Positions 34,541-45,155 of a stretch of DNA of 64,000 nucleotides are shown here, in pieces. The first letter of the stretch is position 1, and each line of letters starts with the position of its first letter. Source of the stretch: Annona cherimola (taxonomy: Eukaryota; Streptophyta; Magnoliopsida; Magnoliales; Annonaceae); the NCBI GenBank assembly GCA_030490835.1, contig CM059973.1, positions 56,982,008 to 57,046,007 of the forward strand. The letters are read 5' to 3'. The notes under the pieces were generated by a model that did no database searches, had not been told where the DNA came from, and saw only the letters and a list, made by a program, of their open reading frames with translations. Position numbers and translations under genes: made by a program.

Positions 34541-35070
34541 CGCCTCCAATTCTACCCAAACCATTTAAGTACTGATGCAAAAATCCCAATTGCCATATCA
34601 TTTTAAAATCGTATAGTTGTTTGTATGATATTTCGCAATTTTACAGAAGCAAGAGATGCCCGCAATTCTGCCCAAACTAATTGGTACCGATGCAAAAGCC
34701 CCAATTACCATATCATTTGAAACTCGAGTAACTGCGGTTCGCCTAGATTAACTCCTCTGCCATTTTGCCCATCGTAGACCATGCCATCAATTAAAAGATG
34801 GTCTCTGCGAGTATTTTCATACTTTATTTTGATTGTCACATTGAAATATACAAACATATTAAGGTACTTCATCATTTTATGAAACAACGAGACAAGCCTG
34901 CAAATTTCCCCGAACTAAGTTAGACCTGACGCACCAATTATCGTACCATTTGAAATTCGAATAATTGCAGTCCGTCTAGATTAACTGCCGCTGTGTCCAT
35001 TCACAAACCATACCATCAATTAAAAGATGGATCACTGCAAGTGTTTGCATACTTTATTTTGATTATCACC
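34541..35070. repeat. Degenerate tandem repeat, three units
   Basis: Units start near 34541, 34657 and 34896 (CGCCTCCAATTCT, TGCCCGCAATTCT, AGCCTGCAAATTT), each followed by a GATGCAAAA-CCCAATT-CATATCATTT-type segment. The second and third also share CCATCAATTAAAAGATGG and CATACTTTATTTTGATT. Confidence 0.75.
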
Positions 35071-35423
35071 TTAGCATGGAATATGGATTCCTTCCAATTC
35101 CTGATCTGCGACATGATGAAAAAGAGACTCAAACAATTTCCTCTGAAGAAAAAGGATCTTACACGTACTTGAGCATTATGATCTAGTCAGGCCGTGCTAA
35201 TTTATATATTATTTTTATTTGTTTTCTCATGAAAATATTTTTCCAAGTGTATTTAACCCATAAATCAACACTTTGTTGGGGGTATCCAAAAATTGTAAAT
35301 TTTGATAGATGAATTAAATACACTTCAAAAAAATATTCTCGTGAAAATAATTATAAAAGAAACACCTTTTAGTCCAAGCTAACACTGGGGTCAACAAGAT
35401 CATAACCCTTTGAACTTTCCAGG

Positions 35424-35518
35424 TTGCAAAATCATTTCCAAAGTGCTTGATCCTTGAAACCAGAGGAAGCTTGCAAAATCATTTCCAAAGATGCTTGATC
35501 CTTGAAAACAGAGGAAGC
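35424..35518. repeat. Tandem duplication, 47-48 bp
   Basis: TTGCAAAATCATTTCCAAAG starts at 35424 and again at 35471, each unit ending in AGAGGAAGC. Located 250-340 bp beyond the ATG12 stop codon, possibly within its 3' UTR. Confidence 0.9.
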
Positions 35519-35761
35519 GAAAATCAAAAAGACATGAAAGAATCATATACAAATTATATGAGCAGGTGGCTTTAAGGATCTTTTGAGTCGTATAGAGAAT
35601 GAAACACCTATAGTTACGACAACCATGCCTGCTTTGTCAGTATACCAACAATGAAGATAGTAAAACAATGTGCGCGTCTAGATAAAAGAAAACCTGTTGG
35701 TGGCAATTCCCATATTTTGGAGTGTGCCCTGCTGCTAATCTTCCCCCACGTCTTTAATTTC

Positions 35762-35821
35762 TTAGCCCCATGCCATAGAACAAGCATAGTTTACTACTAG
35801 TTTACCATCAAAGCCGAAATT
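35762..35821 (-). CDS. ATG12: ATG12 exon 5
   Basis: 60 nt, [19 protein letters not shown] then TAA at 35764-35762. Acceptor ATTTGCAG. Intron 4 (35822-36689) is 868 nt, with no recognisable element. Confidence 0.95.
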   Translation of the reverse strand, partial: NFGFDGKLVVNYACSMAWG

Positions 35822-38800
35822 CTGCAAATTCGAAAAACAAAAAATCCTTGTCAGCACTTCAATGCATCATAAATAATTACACATTGACAATAAAATATCA
35901 CAACTGGGAAACTGATTGGTTGATGTCTCAATATGATTGCATTTTAGTGGCATGATCAGCACTGAAACCTTGGAAACTGTGATCTGAAATGGTTGCTGCC
36001 AGTGCTGCAATTAAGTAAACTGCACTACAACATAATTAGTATGTCATATGCAGCTTATATTCCCCACTGATAATTATAGATCCATGAATCTTATTCATGC
36101 TTCGTTTAGCCACACAGCCTAAACCATGAAACACTGTTTCACGGCTACTTTTCAAAGACCTGTTTGGATAGAGAGGTGTTGTCACATGAAACCCGATGTA
36201 TTAAATAGCTCGTGAAAGTACTGTTACAAAAAGCAATTTGAATCTACTTTCCCACTGCCAGCCCAACCAAAGCGTTGAGGAATTCTAATCATCATTATCA
36301 GCATCGGCAATGCATCCAAATAATTTCCAACACTCTCTTTTCAAAAAGAGGAAAATGCAAAAGACAATTATCATGCCAAGGATAAGCAAGGACCTACAGC
36401 CATGTGTAGAAAAAGCCTAAAATTCACTTCCCACTTCCTAAATCAAACCGGTCATCTAGTCTCTTTTTCAGCTTATTCAAGGTTCAACCCTCTGATGAAC
36501 TTTCACTTGCTTCAAATGTTGATCTTTGCTGTGAGTTGCAATGGACATGAAGAGATAAATTTTGATGCAGTTTTAGGAATATTTAACTTTCTCCGGTGAC
36601 TGTGAATTACACAACTAGCCAATGTTTCACTTTAGATAACAACACTAGACTGAGGCAATAAATGGGTCGAAAGTGGTCAAAGAGCTCACGTTATATAAAT
36701 CGATCACCAGTTCATCTGGATTTGGAGAAAAGGCACTATTGACATAGACAAACTGTTGCACCATCAACAAATTAATTAGAACTGTGCATTTCATTTCAAT
36801 CAATGAATCAAATTGTAGCCACATTTGTCTGGAAAAATATTTACCAATGTGTCCCTATGAAGTTGCCGTCGAAGGAAGTCAATAACCTTTGCAAACTTGT
36901 CTGCTCCAGCTATCTACCAAAGAAAAGATCATTGAAATACAAGAATTTGGCACAAATTATACATGATGATCATTAGCAACAAAAGAAATATCTTGCTCTA
37001 CAACCATTTAATGTGGTAAAGTAATATCAACAAGCCTCCCAGATGGTCATGGTAGCCACACAGCCAGTAAATACAGCTGCGATGGTCAGCACTATGCCAC
37101 AAGCAGTAAATACAGCTGAAGGATTTAAGTGAGCCAATGGCTATTGAAGAAACGTTATATATTTTTGTAGAATGCAAGGTATATGAATGTATGCCAAACT
37201 TGAAAGTTTTAACTTAAGCGCAATGATTATTATAGGAACATCATATATGATCTTTAGAAGAAAGAACTCCATTTGGCTTAAATTGGGCTCATTCTTAAAT
37301 GTTAGCAAATGTTCATCTCTTTTTTGAAATTAAGCATTTGCTACAAGTAAATCCAATATTCACATTCTTAGCAAAAATTTCACTGAAATTCTTCTTTCCA
37401 TATGTTGAAATCTTCTTAATGTGGAACTAAGAAAATAAATGTATAGGAGATGTTGCTGAGATTTTGAAGAAAATATTGATATATTCTATTGTAAATCATC
37501 ATTATCATCATCATAAAATGTTTCCACCTATGTGGGGTAAACTACATGAATCCTGTTGTGCCTTAGAAAGAAAGAAAGAATATTGCTGACAAATCTCTCC
37601 TAAATTATCAACATTTTGCCTCCAAAAGAAAGAGAACATTGCCGATAAAAATGGCCCAAATAACTTTTCAAAAACCAATTTATCTCCTTCAACACCAAGT
37701 TGCAAAATTTTGAATCCTATTTTGGATGCATATGATGTTTACTTTCCACTCAAAAACTTGGTTTTGGTTGTAGATTTGTATATTGATAGGCTCCGGTAGG
37801 CATGGGTCTGTTGTTGAAATCCACATCTCCACCTCTTAAATTCATATTAGTAATGATGTAAATTGATTTGGAAGGAGCGATACTAAGAAGGACTAAGAAT
37901 CCTAAAGACTTAAGTTTCAGGGTTACGTGCGCTTGCACCTTTCACTGGGCAGTTCCAAAATCCACATCTAGAGCTTTTAATCTTTTCAATTTTCAAAACT
38001 TCAAGAATTGTGAATCTGATGTCATCAAATTCTATTTCTTTTTCACATTGATTGTCTTTTTGTGTTGGAAATAAAGTTTTCCATTTACTAATATATTTTT
38101 ATTTATGTCACTGCCCCAAAACAATATAAAGTTCTTCTATTTTAGAAGTCTAATAAAAAGAAAATATATTATACAACTTCTACTAATGCATGTTTATAAA
38201 CAGTAAAAATTGATGGCGAAGTTGTATATATTTATTAATTACAACTTCATTTTACCAATTATAATAAATTACTTATTAATTACAACTTTGTTTTACCAAT
38301 TATATTTTTTACTATACAAATAAAGTTACCAACATGTATTCAACATAAAGAATATTTTTTTATTCATGAATATTTTATATATAGGTATTCAAAATTATTT
38401 TTATTTAAAATAGGTATTTCCATTTATATTAGTTTATTATGAAGTTCCATTAAAATTTTAAATTTTTTTTTACTATTTTATATTTCAGAGAAATAGTTCT
38501 TGATTTCTCCAAAATTAGTAAAAATTTCTTTTCTCAAGCAAGCAAAAGTTCCTTTTTAGAAAAACTGCAAGCAATGAGTAAATCAAAAACCGGGTATTTT
38601 TGCATTTTGGTCCCTCTAACTGTGTATTTGCTTTCTAGCCCACGAGTTTCACATATTTGCTTTTTAGACCCTGTAAATTTGCCCTATTTGCATTTTAATT
38701 CCTGTTGTTAATGATATGCCATTAAGTATATGCATGAGTCAACTCTTGGGCATGAGTCGACTCATATATATGGTTAATGACAAGGTTATAAGTCGACTCA

Positions 38801-41800
38801 TAAGCATGAGTCGACTCATATATACACTTAACGGCACAAACTAATATGCAAATAGGAAAAATTTACGGGGTCTAAAAAGAAAATATATAAAACTCATGGG
38901 CTAAAAACCAAATATGCATAGTTAGAGGGACCAAAATGCAAAAAACTATCAGAAATCATAGCAAAATCTAGAATAGCATCACTCATTTCATTCCACACTC
39001 CAGATGCTAAATCCTCCTCTCATAGCCTACATTGTTTTTCTCCACATATCAATTCAAATCTCCTATCAAAATTTATAATTAAAATATTAATTATTTACTG
39101 CTTAACAACATGCATTAATATAAGTTATTCAGTAATTTCATAAACATTTACGTCATAAGCTAATTTAACTAAATATAATACATTTAATTTTTGTTGTTGG
39201 AACTTCAAAAATAGAAGAATCATTCAACAATTTATTTGAATTTAAGACATGACCAATACATATAAATTAATAATTTTATTTCCAGCACCGCAGGCATATT
39301 TGAAATTAAAAACGAAAAACAAAACAAATAACTTTACAAGCTTACAATCATTGGTTCTCAAGTCCAAAACTTTTATGAGAGGTTTAGAAAAACCAAAAAA
39401 AGCAAAAAACAAATAAGCCCCAAAATTGGATTTCAAAACTACCTGTGTGGAAGACACTATTCAACCCTAAACCTTAAATCTTTAAGAGGTTTCATAAAAC
39501 AGTCTAGTATGAAGCTTATTGAACTGAGTTTGCAAGACAAATCAATGGTGTTCAATCCAATGGAAAAGAAGAAAATGGAGTGGATGCAGATGTACCAGCT
39601 TGAGGGACAGAAGGAATAGAAGGCTCAGCTGGTTTACAAGATCCTTGTGAGGATTCAACAACACAACAAATGAAAATGGAGACGCGTGGGCAGAAGTTGT
39701 TAACCATTCCCTATTGTTTTCATCAGTAGCTTCATGTCCAATAACTCCAGAAGTTCCAACACCTTGAGATCCAGCTGTCTTGCCAACTTTGCGAAAGACA
39801 ATTTTCCTTTTCCCAAACTTGGGATCTTTGTGGATGACTACCATAGAATCAAGAAGAGCATCTTCATGCAACCACTCCACCTGTCTAAACATTGCACATC
39901 CGTGGCAATGTAGATTCTCCAAAGACATCATATCAGGAAGAGTCAGTGAGTCCTAGACATCTGAGATCAACTCTAACATGTCAGAAAATTCTTTGTTAAG
40001 AAACATGCCGTAAGGCAAATTTCCATTAGAGCTACCCGTTTTCGTGCATTGAAGCATACAGGAAACCAAGCAAAAACTCTTGTTGTAGACAATACATCCT
40101 AACAACACCACGTCATAACCTCCTCTTTTGGGATACAAACTCTTAGCAAACACAGCAAAAATGAGTTTAAACTCAATGCTCCAATTCTCTAGTGTGAAAT
40201 GGTTTCCTCTTAATTAGATTGATGTTGATAGTAAGATCTACTATTGGATATTAAATTTACTTCGGTTTCCTCTTATGGATCTTGAGGTAGCTGCATTATT
40301 TGGGCAAATTTTGGCTCATTCTCATGGTGCATTTCATTTCCTTTGAGATATGACTTATAGACCTCATTCTCATGGGTGGAGGGATAGATATATCACATAA
40401 CAGCGGGCATGCATATATTACCTTCAATATTTCATGGTTCAAGCTAGTTGGGATACCTGCACGTCATGACATCCAAGTCCAAACTTTTGCTGACCAGCTT
40501 CTTCCTTTAAAGGCGTGTTCGGTATGATCCAAGAGGATGGAATAGGACAGAGAGATTGGATGAGAAGTGGTGGTATATTCATAATGGAAAAAAATTGTAT
40601 TGAAAATGTAAAAAGTCAAGTAATTATGAATTGGAAAATGAAATGTGTCCCTTGATTGAACTCATGATTCATCACATTGATATCTTTCAAAATTAAAGGG
40701 AAAATTCCAATCTTCTTAAGTGTTCTCTAGTGTCAATCATGATTTGATTTACTAGTTCACCAACCAAGTTGTTCATGGTATATAATGATTGATTGTGATT
40801 GGTGTCTCTGAATAGCATATCTTCATCCGTAAATGAGATAACCTCATCGCTTTCACCTATATCAACCAAATAGGAGAGAAGTAGATTTTCATCAGTCAAA
40901 ACATTGACCACTACTTCTTGACTTTTTTGTAGCAGCTGAAAGCGTATCATAGATACCAAGCTGGGTAGGAGATGCTTTCAATGCTCCATTGCATTATAGT
41001 TGATTAATGATCTACCTTGATTGGATGTTGCAGCTAGCTCAAGAGGAGTGTGTCACATTTGCTTGGGCTCTGCTTTCATTGTCAAGCATTGCCCGTCTGG
41101 ATCTTGAATCTCATTAGCTAACATTTGTCGCAGCATATCTGATAACAGGAGATGCTTTCTCGAAATCTTGGGAAAATATCTCGCCATTGATTCGACATAT
41201 TGGTGGGTCATGACTTGCTCCTTACCAACGCGTTGATTTACTATCTTAGCATTTGATCCATTACAAGATGTAATCATACTGTAGCTTGCCTCGTAAAGGA
41301 TGTATTATTTTAACAAGTATATGGCAGATGGCATTAGATTTCTCATTAAAAAAGACAACGAGAAAAACTTACAGATGTCATGGCCATATCAATTCAAATA
41401 TGAAACATGGATAAAAAATTAAGGACAAAATCTGGATAGGATATTAGATCAACATCATTCTTCTAGCTCACACAGTCAAGCTGCTGACTACTGCTCCACC
41501 ATTCTAATCCTCATCACAGTTTTCTGTCAAAATTTTCATTATTAGTACAATTATGTCTTTTTGATCTTTCCACTATCCCCATGGTCTTCACTCTACATGC
41601 GTAGACATCTTCCAATTTCCCATGCACTATAATCCATTATGTATTGATAGAACACATACTATCTACAATACATTAACCCCACATCTTCCATCATTTTAAT
41701 GCTAGTGCATCTCCATATCATCGCATCACAGATAAAAAGTTGTTCCTTTACTAATAAAAATCCATCCCATAATCAGCGGAAAGCTATATTGTTCAATATT

Positions 41801-42602
41801 CAAAATTTTGGAGCCCAAACTTGCTAACTTTTCTCTCTCATCTACTTTTGACCAGTTTCATTGAGGCTATTGAGAAGGCGTTGGATCACTCAAGAAACTA
41901 GAAGACAGTTCAGTAAATCTATTCATCAAACACAATGACTATTTTGGGTTTAAATGGAAGGATCAAATTATTTACATTTACTTTTATTTTTCTTTAGTTT
42001 CAAGTGAATGGGCCTCAATCCACATGCAGTGGCAACCTGAAGCTCCACAACTCAAGCCAAAAATACATCAGAAACTGTGGTGAACTTTTTGATTATTAGT
42101 TGATAATTCAAATTGATCCATTTAGGTGGAAAGCAAGTTCTATTGACTAAAAGGAAAAAGTTAATCAATGTCATTTCTCATTAGGATATCTTACATAGAA
42201 TGGAATGACCAGACTGAACTGCAAGGGGTTTGCCCTTTTTCAACAACTTGAAATCCATAAAATTTGACCTAGAAAGCAAAATGCCTGGAACTAGGGATGG
42301 ACTTCGCAACAAATGATGAGATTTTGCAGGAGACAGTGGTTGGTTCGATCGTAAAGAGAAGGGCATAGACGCTGTATCAAAATACATGAAATAAAAAGAG
42401 CAAAGACGAGGTTTCTGCTACCTTGAATTTGGCTTGCTTGAGAATCGGAGCATCACCGGTGGCCCGCAGGTGCACCACCACTGCAAAAGGGGAAGAGTGA
42501 AAAAAGGAGCGCAGGCATACAAGACAAGTTCTTACCTAGGTCGATGGATTTCCGACCTTTCCGGGAGGAGGAGGAGGCAGGAGAAGGAGGGTCTGCAGCC
42601 AT
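35762..42602 (-). CDS. ATG12: ATG12, ubiquitin-like autophagy protein (five exons, 105 codons)
   Basis: ATG12 is a ubiquitin-like modifier: ATG7 and ATG10 link its C-terminal glycine to a lysine of ATG5, and the conjugate with ATG16 promotes ATG8 lipidation on growing autophagosomes in the cytosol. Exons on the minus strand: 42602-42536, 42480-42422, 36913-36845, 36752-36690, 35821-35762. All introns are GT...AG, and joining them gives one open frame of 105 residues. Diagnostic segments are [59 protein letters not shown] and the C-terminus [17 protein letters not shown], ending in the conjugated Gly. The variable N-terminus [13 protein letters not shown] precedes the ubiquitin-like fold. The start is the first ATG after an in-frame stop (42701-42699), with G at +4. 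It looks intact and functional. Intron 2 (5,508 bp) is loaded with transposon DNA. Identification is by remembered family sequence; confidence is high. Confidence 0.96.
36690..36752 (-). CDS. ATG12: ATG12 exon 4
   Basis: 63 nt, 21 residues [20 protein letters not shown] plus N. Acceptor GCAACAG, donor AAC|GTGAGC. Intron 3 (36753-36844) is 92 nt. Confidence 0.95.
36845..36913 (-). CDS. ATG12: ATG12 exon 3
   Basis: 69 nt, 23 residues [23 protein letters not shown]: the main helix. Acceptor TTGGTAG, donor TTG|GTAAAT. Confidence 0.95.
38597..38945. mobile_element. Foldback MITE in ATG12 intron 2
   Basis: TTTTTGCATTTTGGTCCCTC at the left is mirrored by GAGGGACCAAAATGCAAAAA at the right. The arms stay complementary for about 100 bases each with mismatches (TTTTTAGACCCTGTAAATTT against AAATTTACGGGGTCTAAAAA). 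The centre repeats ATGAGTCGACTCAT-type palindromes (about 38735-38822). No confirmed target duplication. Confidence 0.8.
39542..40153 (-). pseudogene. Gag-like retrotransposon remnant in ATG12 intron 2
   Basis: 40153-39953 and 39931-39542 read as one sequence across a single stop at the joint. [20 protein letters not shown] recalls the LPYGM(L/F)LT signature of the plant transposon gag-like family, followed by [19 protein letters not shown]. The rest is unlike anything I know. It is intronic and in the same orientation as ATG12. Confidence 0.45.
40693..41277 (-). pseudogene. Gypsy (Tat-like) protease-region remnant in ATG12 intron 2
   Basis: 40959-40693 contains [11 protein letters not shown] followed by [16 protein letters not shown] and NQIMID, matching the stretch before and around the retroviral protease of Tat/Ogre-type elements (ITFTDEDML...HNRPLYV...ILIDxGS), with the active site decayed. 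Just upstream another frame gives LGIYDTLS, the family's S(V/I)YDAL-type motif. 41277-41053 may be the preceding gag end. Confidence 0.55.
42422..42480 (-). CDS. ATG12: ATG12 exon 2
   Basis: 59 nt, [20 protein letters not shown], the first beta strands of the ubiquitin-like fold. Donor AAG|GTAGCA. Confidence 0.94.
42481..42535 (-). other. ATG12: ATG12 intron 1, 55 nt
   Basis: GTAAGA...TTTTGCAG with a strong pyrimidine tract. 55 nt is at or below the usual lower limit for plant introns. Retaining it would shift the frame and end translation soon after. Confidence 0.88.
42536..42602 (-). CDS. ATG12: ATG12 exon 1
   Basis: 67 nt encoding [22 protein letters not shown] and one base of the next codon. 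Donor CTAG|GTAAG at 42535. Confidence 0.92.
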
Positions 42603-42704
42603 GCTTGGCGAGCGAAGAAAGAGACTGGCCTCGCGAGACGGGTGCTCCAGCGCAGCCACCAGACGCCAAGGACTTAGTATGAAGCCGTGTACGGTGTATC
42701 AAAA

Positions 42705-42899
42705 TTGAACCGGTGAATTTTATCAAAAAAAATAATAATAATAAATTGAGCCCAAAGCGCAGTGCAGTTGGTGCTCACCTCCGTCGGTATGTCAGGATGT
42801 GCTGGTTTCGATCCGGGTTTTGGGAGCATGGTCTCCCATTTTCAGGAGGCGTTGCCTTGTGGGAATGCTTTAGTTTACATTTGAGTACTAGATAAAATA
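42705..42899 (-). promoter_or_regulatory. Proximal upstream region of ATG12
   Basis: The 100-300 bases upstream of the ATG12 start. No clear TATA box is seen; an (AAT)n-type run with A7 lies at 42725-42747. The region is partly occupied by a SINE-like sequence. Confidence 0.35.
42748..42865 (+). mobile_element. Possible tRNA-derived SINE near the ATG12 promoter
   Basis: GCGCAGTGCAGTTGGTGCTC (about 42758-42777) resembles a polymerase III A box, and GGTTTCGATCCGGG (about 42805-42818) a B box, spaced as in tRNA-derived SINEs. The tail and target duplication are not obvious. Confidence 0.45.
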
Positions 42900-42914
42900 A
42901 TTTATCATCGGTCC

Positions 42915-43410
42915 CACTTTTATCAAACTTTTTTTATATAATCTCTTCCATTTTTAAAGTCTTGATTGATAATAGAATATCCAACTCATCCATTATATTT
43001 AGCATCATCTATAGTATTTTGAAAATTCTTTTATTTTTTTAATTTTATTATATATGGGTCATATCTATAAATGTATAAAATCAACATAATAATGGTTCAA
43101 TGCTAAAATATCAATTTTAAAGTAGTTTTTTCAACATCTAAACTACCTAAAATATCACTACTAAATGAATAAATGATTTTATAAAGTATTATTACATTTT
43201 AATACATGTGTGAATGGATCTAAGTATTTTTCATAATTTATACATGAACATATATATTCTTGAGCAAATATTGCCCATGCACATATTTGATTTAGATGAA
43301 ACTCGATCTCCTAAATAAACAAGTGATGTTAAATATAATGAATAAATTAGATTTCTAATCAATCATCAATATCTTAAAAATTAAAGGGGTTACAAAGGAC
43401 CACTTTAGAA
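42915..43410 (+). repeat. Family-2 repeat copy upstream of ATG12
   Basis: Starts with GTCCCACTTTTATC and ends GGGGTTACAAAGGACCACTT, inverted relative to each other. The core includes AACATCTAAACTACCTAAAA and GAATAAATGATTTTATAAAG. It sits about 310 bp upstream of the ATG12 start codon. Confidence 0.65.
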
Positions 43411-44864
43411 TCAGAGCTCGATTCATTTTACATAAGATATAGAAATTATAATTTGATATAAATGTATACTTTAGAAAATAAAACAAAAAATAAAAATAAA
43501 ATATTAAGGATCTGTTTAAAGTTATTCAAATTTTTAAATTAAATTTATATCGCTATTTTCAAGATAAATTTTAACTTCTCACAACAACTTTTCAAATTTC
43601 CAATATAACTTTTTATATGTTCAATACAATTTTTCTTTTTCTCAACACAAATCATTTCATTTTCATCCTAGATACAAATTACATCCAAAAATCTTATATG
43701 GCTTGAAATGAGCATTACCCATTTATTTTTATATTTTAAAAATTATATATTTATATGAGCCCAAGCATGAATGTCAAGCACATGAAAAATGACTTATTTT
43801 CTTAATTTTTTAACATTTGAAATAAAATATTAAAAATAATTAAAAATGTAAAAAAAAAACTATATACTTGAGACATTCATGCTTAGGCTCATATATGAAT
43901 TTCAAAAAACTAAAAAAACTTAAAAATGATAATGCACCAGCATGCACTAATGCTAAATGCACCTAGGTACATCACATCATAACTCTTATTTATATTTAAT
44001 ATTAAAAATAAAAAATCAAATACATATAACATGCATATGAAAAGAAATTTTCAAAAATACACCACTTATATGTGAATCCACCTTAACCTTTCATCTTTCT
44101 ATCACCACACTAATTATACCTCAATCTACCTTACCTTTTTCTCTCTGTCATGTCATGTCAACCCTTCTCTCTTTCTCTCCTATCCTCTCTCTCTCATCTT
44201 CCATATTTCCTTGCTTCTTCCTCCACAATGTGCATGCCATAACATGTACAACCCCTTTTTTGCTCTCTCATTTTCTATTATTTTTCTTCTTTCAGCGTCA
44301 ATGCACTACTCCTCCCCTTCTCTACACGTCATCTTCCTTTCATCTTATTCTTCCCTTCATCTCTGTCTTTTCTCCTCAAGATACAAACATGAACTGGATC
44401 AATCAGTCGATTGAGATCAGATTAAATTACCTAATTTAACTAGTTTTCACTAGCTAGATAGTAACAATCAGAATCGAAGTGGATTAGATTGGCATGGTAG
44501 TCGGTTGTTGGTCCAACTAGCTATTCTGATCCAACTTTCACAATATTGATATAAAGTAAGCATTTGGTTCAGGCCACCTATTTTTGAAAAATAGATCTAA
44601 CTACAACAAGAGGTCAATCTGTGAAGACCAGTTTGGTCTTTTGTCTAGTTTACTCACTAACAACATTGCAAATAAGGGTGTTAATTGATCGGGTTCAAAG
44701 GGTTAAATATAATCCTAATCTTAATCTATTTAAAAATTTCAACTCTAACTTATTCAAGAACTTTCACCTTTATCTATTTACAACTTTTTTAATAAACAGG
44801 CAACGAGCTCTTAACAAGTTGTCTATATCTGTTGTAAATATGTTAAAGCAAGCTAATTACTTAA
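43411..44864. other. Gene-free stretch with an inverted repeat
   Basis: ATATGAGCCCAAGCATGAATGTC (near 43754) and GACATTCATGCTTAGGCTCATAT (near 43873) form the arms of a hairpin of roughly 150 bp. 44150-44370 is pyrimidine-rich; its open frames (44155-44439, 44211-44414) are low-complexity and unrecognised. Confidence 0.45.
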
Positions 44865-45155
44865 GGTGTGTTTGGTATTTAATAAAACTTTTGAAACTTT
44901 TAAATGAAAATTTTTCAGTACAAATCATTTTGAAATGGAAAAAATGATGAGATATGATAAAGGTAACAATAAGGAGTAAAAAAATACATTTAAAATAGTT
45001 ATGGTAACTGTATAGATCATTGTGGAGAAATGATTAAAAATTAAGGTAATTTTATAGGAAGACATGATGAAATGATTAGAAAATAAAGTAGTTGTGAAGA
45101 AAAAAAAGTGTATCTTGACAAGTTTTTGGGAATCATAAACATACCCTTAGTACCA
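44865..45155. repeat. MITE-like repeat
   Basis: TTAAGGTGTGTTTGGTAT at the left and ATAAACATACCCTTAG at the right are inverted, a common end type of plant hAT/PIF-like MITEs. Short TTA-like flanks; no firm duplication. Confidence 0.45.

Larger units (their letters stand above)
36914..42421 (-). other. ATG12: ATG12 intron 2, 5,508 bp, transposon-laden
   Basis: Starts GTAGCA and ends TGGTAG. It holds a foldback MITE (38597-38945) and gypsy/gag-like remnants (39.5-41.3 kb). The rest is AT-rich with no second gene seen. An AGCAGTAAATACAGCTG-type repeat (37062 and 37101) and GTGGGGTAAACTACATGAATCC (37534), a phrase common in dispersed plant repeats, are also present. Confidence 0.9.

Noticed and set aside
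42603..42659. Upstream extension of the ATG12 frame (AALEHPSREASLF)
   Set aside because: The frame is open to a stop at 42701-42699 but has no ATG before 42602; it would need a GTG start.
42434..42682. Plus-strand frame over ATG12 exons 1-2
   Set aside because: Antisense shadow of the exons; no similarity to a known protein.
44155..44439. Ser/Leu/Pro-rich frames
   Set aside because: Low-complexity translation of a pyrimidine-rich stretch; no domain or splice context.
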